Under the pieces are notes generated by a model. That model had not been told where the DNA came from. It was given only the letters and a program-made list of their open reading frames with translations, and ran no database searches. Below are positions 54,289 to 64,000 of a DNA stretch of 64,000 nucleotides, piece after piece. The stretch lies in NCBI GenBank assembly GCA_015501595.1, contig JADNRX010000110.1, positions 62,001 through 126,000 on the forward strand, read 5' to 3'. Positions within the stretch are counted from its first letter, which is position 1, and every line of letters starts with the position of its first letter. Position numbers and translations under genes: made by a program. The DNA is from Hymenopellis radicata. Lineage: Eukaryota; Basidiomycota; Agaricomycetes; Agaricales; Physalacriaceae.

Positions 54289-56808
54289 CGACAAGCGGGG
54301 AGTGTGTGGGGCGCGGAAGAAAGGGAGCCAAAGCGAAAAGGCGTCATCGCCGTGGGAGGCGGCCTTGATATATCATCCGCGGTTGCCTAATGTGGGAGTC
54401 CCGGACAGGACCCCGAAGACTTTCCAATCAGATGCTCTCACGCTCTCGTACTTGATATGTCGCTGCTTTCTCCACGCCAAGTTTAACCAGCGAGGACCGC
54501 GCCCTTCAATTGGCTCGCCTTCAGTCAGCGCTTTAAACCGTCTCAGTCCAAGGATTTCTTGTCGACGCGTTTCGGTTCATCGTCGACAGTCGTTCTCTCC
54601 GCAGTTATCTCATGATGTTTCTCATCTCTGGCTGAGGCCGCCCGTCGCGGAGTAACCGGGTCCCGCCTCATGGTAGCGACCTCATGTTCACATCAAATCC
54701 TTGCCGCACGGTAACGAGGGGTAGCGCTGCACAGTCTGCGCCGGCTTTCTGAATCCTACTTGTCAAACAGCGCCATCTCGGTTGAAGAAGGGCTGCCCAC
54801 TGAACGTCCTGAATCCGGAGTACAATTGAGTTCGCCAGTATTCTTGTTCCTCTTTCTAACGTGATGCTCCATCTCCTGGTCGCTCTCTTCTGGGTAGAGC
54901 AATTGACGAATGTGTATACGCGCCGTGCTAGACGGAACGACGCCGAGTTCGCATAAATATCTTATGGCCATCGCCGTTTGTTTTTTACTCTCGCCATGCG
55001 CACACCGAATAGAATCGCGGAACTTAATGTTGGTGGCGTCTTTGAATCGGCTCTTTCCATTCACAAAAAAATTCAACCAGGGGAATCAAATTTTCTTCTT
55101 TCCCCAAGTACGCCATAGTTTTCCGTCCCATCTCAGCACGAATGCGCGTGCTCGACTTACGGCATCGGTATAAAAATCATACACAGGAATCCACGAGAAA
55201 AGAACACGCTAAAATTTTCATTCGACGCATGCAGACGGCCCCACACGACGAGTTGTGCTCTACTAGCATCAAGAAGACGTCCATTCGGCAAGACATCAGA
55301 ACGGATGATGATGCCTACGGAGGTCTGGACGATCACCATATGGGAGCCGCTGTATAAGAAACAGACCGTACGCTGGAGCGGGAGAGGCGAACAATCATGC
55401 GGGTAACCAATAACGAAAGAAGTCAAGATGAGCAAAGCCTCACACGTCCAAGAAACTCGAGGAATTGCTGCCGATACCCGATGTAATCGAGGGCATAGAT
55501 GTCGAGCCTTGGAATCTCGATTTACACGCTCAGAACTAGAAGAAGGACGCTCTAGCCTCCGTTTGTGGGAGCCTTGAGCCCGACAATCCATGAAGGCATA
55601 GAGAGAAGGCTGCATTGCCTTCAAGACGGGAATGCGGTATAGAATATACCCTATAACTAAGTATTTCCCCACATGCACGAGGGACGCGTTGCTTTTCAGT
55701 GTCATCTGTACGCCAAAAGAGAGCGTGATCCGTCCCCGCGTATGAAAATAACTAATGACAGTCAGCTCCGCGTGCAGAGACTCGTAGACGATAGGACATT
55801 TTAGCCCGGGATAAATCGGTAGAGGCCGCCGCAGAGTTGTAGAGTCGGAAGACCCGAAACCCGGGAGTGATTCTAAGCGTGACATACGACTGCTGCAGTT
55901 TGCAGCAGTCGTATCGAGACAGGATCAGCATAGTACATGCCTGAGCTGTAACATGATTTTGGTCGCGAACCGAGGTCAACGTCACAGCGCACAGGTAAGT
56001 ATCCTGTTGGATACGCTAGAAGATGAAGCTGGGCGAACCTATGGAATTCAAGGGTGGTAAGGAAACGTTAGAGACAGAAGACCACTGGCAAGACAAGACA
56101 AGGCTCGAGACAAACACGCAGTCTTCAAAGGCGTAGAGGGAGAGTAAGGTCGACGAATGATAATTGAGCTGAAAGTCTGAGTTCATCCGGAGACGGGAGG
56201 TAGCGACGCATGAAGGAGATCATGTTCCCAAGCTTGTGCTTGCAGCCCATGTCGGGATCCTGGAAGCGACTGCCAACCGTGACGATGTAGAGAAAGGACT
56301 TGAATGCAAAAAGTACATCAATCAAACGTGAATATTGTGTACCTACGGGTTGTCGACAGTCTAGCTCAAGGTCTAGCTCGCTCTTTCTCTTGAGCTTTCT
56401 TGCTAGCTTGGGTCTAGCCATCCCTAATCGACGGACAACACTGTCAGGCATTAGGCAGTCGCAGTGACCAAGCCGACGATAAGGCGCTTCACATAGAGCA
56501 TAGACTGCAGTTCCGCTTGATTAAAGGGTTCTTGCTTTGTGATCGATCGCGAGAGAGACGTGTGCGTGGGAAAGCAATTTTGCCCTCGTTGGGCTACCAA
56601 TCAGCTGGCTAATGAACTAATTCATGAGATGATAATCGCCTGGTATATCCGATACCAACAGGATCGAACTGCAAAGGAGCGGTGTCGCGACAATGAGGGG
56701 AAGAGGGAGAGCATGTCGATCATGTGTTCAACCAAATGCGGCAGCTTGACACTTACATGCTTACTGTCACCTCCTTAATCCTGAAATCCAATTCCTTGCG
56801 TCAGTGAC
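54289..56808. other. 2.5-kb region without a recognised gene
   Basis: The GATA-like gene's promoter is at its left end. A 242-codon minus-strand frame at 55157-55885 and one of 108 codons at 56125-56451 have no recognisable motif. A short palindrome (gactgctgcagtttgcagcagtc) lies at about 55887-55909. Confidence 0.4.
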
Positions 56809-56818
56809 GCGTCGGCGG

Positions 56819-57529
56819 CAGGCTCCTAAACCAGCCGTCGATGGCGTTTGAAGCTAAATATGTGGGCGAAAGGGAAATAGTAAATATGAGTGAAGAATAT
56901 AAAAGGAAATTTTCAAGTGACCAATAAGAAGAGAGCAACAGTGGGAAGATCAAACGCCAGGACGGCTGGCATATTCGTCACGGCAGCTTTTCGGCATCTC
57001 TGATGGCGCCGTCGCGGCTCACCCTTCGCTGTTGGTTCTCTTACTCTCGTCCTTCGTTTTCAACGCGCTTCTGACACGTCTCGCGTGGTTACTCTCTAGA
57101 AATCTCCATTCTTTTATCTCTATGTCTTAATTTCTCTTCTGATACACAATCTCGTGTTGGTGCATGTCGTGTGGAAATGGACCAATTCCTCCTGCTAACA
57201 ATGCTTCTGCGCCGGCGATGCGGGGGTGGAATGTGGAATAAATCTAAGAACTTGGCACAATAGCAATGAATTGAAGGAGACGCGTTGAAAACGAAGGACG
57301 AGAGTAAGAGAACAAGCAGCGAAAGGTGAGCCGCGACGGCGCCATCAGAGATGCCGAAAAGCTGCCGTGACGAATATGCCAGCCGTCCTGGCGTTTGATC
57401 TTCCCACTGTTGCTCTCTTCTTATTGGTCACTTGAAAATTTCCTTTTATATTCTTCACTCATATTTACTATTTCCCTTTCGCTCACGTATTTAGCTTCAA
57501 ACGCCATCGACGGCTGGTTTAGGAGCCTG
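56819..57529. mobile_element. Foldback MITE, Mutator-like
   Basis: 711 bp made of two 249-bp inverted arms (56819-57067 and 57281-57529) around a 213-bp spacer. Outer ends are CAGGCTCC...GGAGCCTG. Both flanks carry cgtcggcgg in direct orientation (56810-56818, 57530-57538), a perfect 9-bp target duplication. Long TIRs with a 9-bp duplication are typical of Mutator-like elements. No transposase coding. Arms differ at several bases (for example atgtgggcg against acgtgagcg), so it is not brand new. Confidence 0.88.
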
Positions 57530-57538
57530 CGTCGGCGG

Positions 57539-59430
57539 CTACGTACCGCCAGAATCAAGTTCAATCAACATCGACTCGATTTTCTTACCAACTGGAAATG
57601 CGTACGACGGAATTTTGCGAATGAGAGAACTATGAAATCCGGATGAAAAGTCGTCTTTTTCTCGTATATTTTGAGCCCAGTCTCACCATAGATCTCCTTG
57701 AAATACGGCCCTGGATGACATGAGCTTTCCTTCATATTACTCAGTGCTGGGGTTTAAACGTAGTGCTTTTGGAAAGGCGGCGCTATCTTCACCACCGCCT
57801 GGACGTTCTGTTTGCGTCAGAGCAAGGGATCTTTTACCATGGAGACGGAGATTTGGATCGAGGACAGGCGTGGTTGACCGCTTTTCGTCCTGGCCGAAAG
57901 GTGCGCATTTGGGTTCATTTTGATTCTTCAATTCTGACCCGTTACCCTAGATCAGTTCTATCCAGTCATGAAATGCCGTATGTCTCGCTTCGTATTTAGC
58001 TGTATTCTAGTACTCATCGCATTCCATTAGTCAAGGCGGCTTCGCCGATACCTCCCACGTTAGAGCGGCTAGAGGAACAGTGGCTTGTCTTGAGAACACG
58101 CCATTTTTCGACGACTCCAGCGTGTGTTGGCCTCGTCGGTCCGGCTTTCTATCTAGGGAAACGTGTGAATCTGCGCTTCAAATTTCACGTTTACTTCTAA
58201 CTCGGTCTCGTTAGTTTTTTCGCTCCTACGATCAAAGGTGGCTCGAATTATTTCTCGATGGACGATTCCTCGCCCTTGACAGCGATCTTGATCTCGTTGG
58301 CTTAGGGTTTAAGGATGGACTGGGTCGTTCAGGTGACGAACTTTACTAAGTATATTAGTTCTTTCTGCCTGAAGGACCGGACCGACTCGCTGCCCCAGCG
58401 GCATGGGATAGCGTTCAACGAGGTGAGCAGAGGTGTCTCCGCAGCTGATCTCGCCCTGCTACCCCCTCACTCCCGGGATATGGCCGTCGTTACGCTAATG
58501 GACGCCACACTCCGACTTCTGTTTCGCACTAGCCTCGGGATGGTCGTCGTCAAATACATATTACACCTTTTCTTACTTCACCTCAATCTCTATCCTACCC
58601 CAGTCACGTCTGCCCTCATTGGACCATCACCGAACCCTTCACATTTCGATATGGACCCGTACTAGACCATCCTGTCTTCGGCTAACGACCTCTGCTTATC
58701 CTGATCTGGATCTGACGATCCCCCGCTTTATAGAGGTTTGGGACATCTTGGTGGCTATCTTGATTCACCGCGCTTTCTGGAACTAGCGACTTGATTCCAG
58801 GCCTTGGTCGTTGAATCGCAATTTACCAGCGGCACTGCCTCGGCTGCGCTTTCGCTGTCTAGCAGAAACCGCGGCGCTCCTTGATAGACGAAGGCAGCAG
58901 AATCGGTGCGCCGTGACAGATCCACTGATTCAGAGAACTTCGGTAATGAAAAGACTCAGGTCAATAGATTTCACGTATAGCACAGTTCCCATGACATAGA
59001 AAACCTTCTGCAATAGAATTTTAGATCCCCACAGGATGCGTCGCGTGGATTGACACCCGCATGAATGAGCTCATACCGAACAATACTATGCGAATGGCGG
59101 CTTAACCATCCGTCCAGTAGCCACCGTCGCCGCACGCCTGTTTTGATGTTCCTAAGTTTTCTATTACCCTCAGCTTGCCAGAGCGTCTTTATGTAGTGCA
59201 AGGTGTTGTGCGTCCATTCAGATGATATCTCACCCGTATCACAAGGCAATGTCAATTCATTCGATGTTAAACGTGCTTGGAGTGGAAGTCGGCCGACGAG
59301 CACACACGCTTCATGAGGCAAAGTTGATCAAAGTAATGTAATTTGACAGTGAATGTACCATAGCTCCATTCTTGATCGAGATAGTGCTCCTCCAGGAGCT
59401 GCACCGCGTTTTGTACCTCGCTTCCAACCA
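57539..59430. other. Region without an intact gene
   Basis: Several plus-strand frames (57763-57999, 58315-58665) and non-ATG stretches such as PPTLERLEEQWLVLRTR near 58045 read like pieces of a decayed F-box-type protein, but no continuous model was found. Confidence 0.35.
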
Positions 59431-60750
59431 TCAGATCTGCGCAGAGCCACAGACCTTTTGTTGCACATTTGTCCCCGACATCGATGCTAGCATGATGTCC
59501 GAGTCTTCAAAGTATCGATGGCCATCCACAGACTCGTCGACAAGGTCGACCGCCACAGTCTCAGCCTGCCTACGGGGGGGTCGGAACGTCATTAATCCGA
59601 TGCTATTTCCGAAACTGCGTATACTGTTCCCCATGCTAGGAAGGAATGGCCCGTCGTCAGGACGCGTTTCTCCAGACATGACCCGGCGAATGATCATGGT
59701 GGGAGCCGCCGCCTGCAAATAAGATACATCACGTTAGAGTCTGGCGCGAATCAAACAGCGGAAACGTACCGTCACAGCATTCAAGAAAGCCTCAAGATAC
59801 CAATTTCCAAACCTCCAGTACGAGAGCCCGTTTTCCCTGGCGAACACCCCCAGATAAGTGATGTAAGTCACAGAATACAAGAGGGCCGACTCGACGAGGA
59901 TCTCAATGAGGCCGCGGTATGTGCGGGAATTTTTGATGCCAACAACTGAGAATATGCGAAAGATGATCAGGGATGTTGTGAAGAGGTTTGTGGCGGCAGT
60001 GACAGCGTAATACATCGTGTTCCAGTTTACCCTGACATTGTTGATACTCAGACTGTCAACGTCGATAGTCGGAGGATAATACAATACAGTCATGTTGAAT
60101 GCATGACTAACTGTCATCAGGAATTAGAAGGGGGGTACGCGCACAGCGAACATGACCTACTCAACGCCAGAATGACACCAAGTCCAGGAAGCACAACGAC
60201 GCGCCAGTCGCGGCGATACAAGGTCCAACATCGCCAAATCTTGGACGAGTGTTAGTACGAACAACGACCCGCCATTGTCGGTACATACATTGGTGATATC
60301 CGCAATCAAAGCATTTAACGCAACGGCAGTCCAGGAAATAATCTGGAAAGCGGCATCACTGCTGGTCCAGTTTCCTTCCCCAATTCCCATGAGAAACCCC
60401 AGCATGGCATCGCGGGTCTGGGTGTGAGTAACATAGGTGCGATACGCGCCGCGCCACCAAATGCCAAGATGGAGAGTCGCCAGTACCCATATCAGGCACA
60501 CTACAACGGTCAGAGCGACTCGCTGTCGAGGCCAGCGGGTTCCGTGAGCGACTGAGAAAGGAACGGAGCGTCAGCTCAAATGAACTACAAGAGAGGAAAG
60601 TCTCCTGCCTATCTGACGCAGTGCAGATATGAAAATCGTCACGTAGACTCCGTAACCAAGTGTTTCGATAACTGTGCCGTTCAAGGTGGCGCCAAGGGCA
60701 TTGACGACGTCCGTGTCAGACATCCCAAGTACTTCTGCGTTCGAGGACAT
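59431..60750 (-). CDS. Multi-pass (about 7-TM) membrane protein 3
   Basis: ATG at 60750 (MSSNAEVLGMSDTDVVNALG); exon 1 60750-60609 is 142 nt like its relatives. The first intron (60552-60608) begins GCAGGA. Exon 2 60551-60289 carries CLIWVLATLHLGIWWRGAYR; next exon IWRCWTLYRRDWRVVVLPGL; then SHAFNMTVLYYPP, VNWNTMYYAVTAATN and TYRGLIEILVESALLYSVTY. The last exon opens AAAPTMIIRRVMSGETRP and ends with a ~90-residue cytosolic tail at 59431. Junctions from exon 1 to the fourth exon were checked in frame. Closest to the gene at 38368. Function unknown. Confidence 0.8.
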
Positions 60751-61848
60751 GTTGATGGAAGCGAGGAAAAGCGTAGCGATAAGAGGCGAGCTCGAGACTA
60801 AGAAGGTCTAATTATCTTCCTTTTTGATGTGTCAAGTGACTTCATGGGAGAACGGCTGCATTGCAGTATTCATTTCATAGCTTCGTGATGGTTTTAAGAG
60901 GTTAGATCAGACTCCAACAATCTCACGAAGGAGTGATGTTACACACAGCGTGTGCGCCAGTGCATCAAAAGCCACCATGGATGCAGCGCACCCGGCGAGT
61001 AGAATGGACTTGGGGCACGAGCCAACTTGTCATTGTTCAGTTATCGCATACGTGTGGGAGCAATCAGTCGTCTCGCGTGTCCATGAGGAGGCCTGAAGGA
61101 GCTTCCCGCGGTAAATCGCGAGTAGATCGCGGATCAACATCACGACAGCACTGATGAGTGCTGGGATTGACCATGTGCCAGGATTAGTTCTCAATTTACT
61201 ACTACTAAGTGGAGTAAGCTAAAACTGCAATCAAGATGGGCGAATTCAAAGTGTGCGTACCTGTTAGATGATGTCGACCTCTACTTCCAACTGGATTCGC
61301 CGGCTTGTCTTGGGGGCAGAAGAAGTCTCCTGATCCTCTAGAGCATGAGTCTTCTCACAGTACGGAATGCGTCGTTCGGCCGGATAACGGTAGGAGAGTC
61401 CGAGGATATGTGTTCCGAAAGTCCGACTGTGTTTTTACTGATTCCGCATAAACTAGGACCGCTGCGTTCAGCTTCAACAGCTAACTTAGAGCGATACCAA
61501 AGAGCTTGTGGGGGTCATAAGCAGAAAGCGTGGGAGACTTTGTCATTGTTTGTTCTGGTCCTGCTGTGTCGCCAAACAGGTCTCAGCCATTGAAGTCGGA
61601 CCTTTAATCTCATTCGAATGAGTCGTTACATGCGATTGCTCATCGATAGATATAGGACTGATAGACGAACGTGACGGTAACAGAAGCACTTCATCAATGA
61701 TTGGTCTCAGACCCTAGAACAAAGAATAGGATGATAGCGTAGCGACAGCAAATTAAATATAAGCAGGAGAGTCAGCGAAGCGGTACAAGAAAAGCCCAAG
61801 AAAAGCCAAGGCGCTCGTCATTCAAGTTGCGCTGAGCTGGGGCGGCTG
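60751..61848. other. Intergenic, promoter of membrane protein 3 and 3' region of the kelch gene
   Basis: No gene recognised. The first few hundred bases should hold the membrane protein promoter. Confidence 0.4.
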
Positions 61849-63314
61849 TCACGAGAAGTCGTCATCAACATCATGTAGAACAACCAAAAGATCACTTACC
61901 GCAGAGTCTTCCATGGCCCGCAGATCTACCTCCAGACAGAGATTATACGTCTCCATATTCCCACTGCCAAGGAAGAAGAACCGTCCGCCGACGGCTATGA
62001 AACATTGTAAGTCCATTTCCAAGTTAAGTATCTTCTGCCTGATATTAAGGCACTGCATTTTCTCCACCGGGGGAAGGACGAACTTCCATATCTCTGGGGC
62101 GAGATCGGTGGATCCCGGAATCGACACCCATCCGCAGATGAGAGCAAAGGGGTCGACAGTAACCGTTTCTTGTTTGACGAGGACTTTGGTGGTGTGCGTG
62201 CTGGTAGATATAGGAGATAGTCGCCGTGCGTATCATCCGCCGAAGAGACAGTTTCGTGTTCGGTATGGAAGAAAAATGTATTTCTCTTTGTCAGCTGGAT
62301 AGGCTGGAGTCGCGGTCAATCAACAAAGGTTCTTGGAAAGACGGGTTACGTACTGAACGTCCATTGCGTAGCCGTCCAGCTGTGAGCATTATCTTGACGC
62401 CATTGAACACTGCGATGGCACGACCATCGTAGCCAAGTCCAGGAACATGTATTGGATACGGCTTGTCACAGACAGTCCACCGTCAAGAGCAGTCCGTGTA
62501 CTCGGCAATTGAGTACGACGATAAATACCCTTCTTCAGAGTCCTTTCGACCGCCAAAGACGTAGAGCCTGTTTTTAACACCCACCAAAGCGGCGTCCACT
62601 CGGGCGATGACATCACCCTCGACAGAAACATACGACCACATCTTTGTGGCCACATCGATGGCTATGAGGGCGGACGTTGTTCCATTGCAGTCGGAGTTGT
62701 ATCCGCCGAAGAGGAAGACATATTCACAGCCGTTCATGGCCAAATATGTTGCAGACGCGCATTTGAGTCGGGGAAGTGGAAAAGGCTTCTGGAACGGGTA
62801 GCCAATAAGTTCCTAGAGAACAAACAGTTTAAGGGCATGTATCTGATGTTGTGGGTAACGCACCGTCCAGTCCTCCCAAAGAAATCCCTGTTCGACGCGA
62901 CAAACAGAAATCCGCCGTTCCGTGATCGTCTAGAGGTGCACCAGGACGCGAGCCACCATATATGAAAATCCGACCTCCGTCGTAATCAACAAGCACGTTC
63001 GAATAGTCGTTGAAGGAGGGCAGTGTTCCGGACATGGTCCGACGCGTAATACCAGGCGCTATTTCCGTGTCATCTGCATGTGCAATGACTGCATTTGCTG
63101 CTCCCCTTCCTCTTCCTCTGCCACGACCACGACCACTACCACGGCCTCTGCGTCTTCCTCGACCACGCCCGCGCCCGCGTCCACGAACTACCGGCTTTCC
63201 TTCGCTGTCGTCCGAAACATCTGGATCAAAAGGGTCATCGTCTGAGAAAAGGGCGTCCCGAGTCTTTTGGCGTTCTAGACGATTTACTGACGATAGAGAG
63301 ACCACAGCGGCCAT
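61849..63314 (-). CDS. RG-rich kelch-repeat protein, possibly disabled
   Basis: ATG at 63314 in good context (CACCATGGCC; MAAVVSLSSVNRLERQ). An acidic stretch leads to about 35 residues of RG repeats (RGRGRGRGRRRGRGSGRGRG), a typical RNA-binding or methylated GAR segment. Kelch blades follow: GGRIFIYGGS, WEDWTELIGYPF, EYVFLFGGYN, NRLYVFGGRKD, then FFFHTEHETVSS and RFFFLGSGNMETYNL. The reading shows an extra base near 62908, an in-frame TGA at 62483, and a missing base near 62190, so it is a pseudogene or contains errors. If functional, a β-propeller protein of about 440 aa with unknown partners. Confidence 0.65.
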
Positions 63315-64000
63315 GGTGATAATCTTGGCGGAGTCTACCTTCAGGGTTGATTGCACCTGAAACGATTTTAAAGTCCGATAGGAGACAAATTTAATTCACG
63401 CGTTTGATTGCCGCCGACCAGCTCGGACTAGCTACGCACCACCAAGATCTCTTGGTTTACCGCGAAGAGACGAACCGACGTCGTTCAAGAACTTGTCCCA
63501 TTGCGTCTATGTCCTTTAGCACCGGTTAGTTCTTCCTATGCATAGGCGTATTCGTACTGGACCTGAGGTTTCAGCAAGGACCTATCAATAAACACGGCTC
63601 CTACTGTGCCGTTTCCAGTCCCACACTGCGCTGCCATGTCTGCCAGAAAGCCTGGCACAAGCTAGGGTTAGGGTGCCTCACATCACGTTATTGACGCGTC
63701 ACAACGTGGGTAGACCTGGGGTAGACTAAGACTTGCTTCGACCGTTCATGTCCTTCTCTGAGAGCATTACCGCCCAATTGTTCCACAGCGAGAGATGCGG
63801 ACATGAATTGGGCTTGTTTCACAGGAGGGTAACCGGCATCACGAACCTATAACGAGTGACACAAACACTGCCATGGACGATGGATTGGTATCAGTCCCCA
63901 GCCATTCAAATACCCCTCTACTCTTTCCCTTCTTCCATGTCTACACCTATGGCTGCCCATTTAGGTTCTCTCATAGTAGGTCTCCCCGCGCTAGCGCTTT
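63315..64000. other. Intergenic, kelch gene upstream region
   Basis: No gene recognised up to the window end. Confidence 0.4.

Noticed and set aside
55157..55885. 242-codon open frame on the minus strand
   Set aside because: Composition and lack of motifs suggest a chance frame; hydrophobic patches are not arranged as in the membrane protein family of this window.
63660..63675. Telomere-like ctagggttaggg
   Set aside because: Only two units, not a telomeric array.
1..64000. CRISPR arrays or bacterial-type operons
   Set aside because: No regularly spaced short repeats, and the gene structure with many introns is eukaryotic.

Overview
The window looks like nuclear DNA of an agaricomycete (mushroom-forming) basidiomycete. 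Genes are cut by many 45-60 nt GT-AG introns, neighbours are read from both strands, and the gene content is typical of agarics: a FunK1-type kinase, F-box/LRR paralogues, a family of multi-pass membrane proteins, FAD monooxygenases, and gypsy and copia LTR elements. All gene models were spliced by eye; exon ends were checked for frame where stated.

Layout. 1-5.1 kb: two almost identical 1.38-kb direct repeats, each with the same decayed polyubiquitin and a pol III-like B-box motif next to a poly(A) run. 5.7-13.5 kb: metabolic block with a TmpA-like membrane flavoprotein (-), an amino-acid permease (-) and an FAD-dependent (DAO-type) oxidoreductase (+); the last two diverge from a shared 487-bp promoter region and probably form an uptake/oxidation pair. 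15.3-16.6 kb: first of three related multi-pass membrane protein genes (others at 38.4-39.6 and 59.4-60.8 kb). 16.9-18.9 kb: FAD monooxygenase, one half of a segmental duplication whose other half lies at 49.3-51.2 kb. 20.0-24.2 kb: two F-box-like paralogues and a carboxylesterase relic.

24.2-36.8 kb is a transposon complex. An 11.05-kb Ty3/gypsy element (minus strand, identical 183-bp LTRs) cuts the second F-box gene on its left and a copia gag on its right. The two flanks share no target duplication, so the unit looks recombinant. Its layout is unusual: two proline-rich 5' ORFs, a collagen-like Gly-X-Y stretch leading into Gag-protease, a UGA-CUA stop before reverse transcriptase in the same frame, a UAG inside integrase, and a large accessory ORF after the chromodomain. 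The copia remnant keeps its 5' LTR and an initiator-tRNA primer site and itself truncates another F-box-like gene.

36.8-46.9 kb: truncated F-box-like gene, membrane protein 2, FunK1 kinase, a short F-box gene between diverged direct repeats, a possible small secreted peptide, and an acidic low-complexity protein. 47.3-49.2 kb: a TIR element holding a TRIM, both inside the second duplication copy; the first copy keeps the empty site. 52.9-54.3 kb: coiled-coil/GATA-like zinc finger protein. 56.8-57.5 kb: foldback MULE-like MITE with a 9-bp target duplication. 61.8-63.3 kb: RG-rich kelch protein.

Many otherwise convincing genes need one single-base shift to stay open. This is either widespread decay or, more likely, uncorrected indel errors in the assembly; annotators should expect split models.
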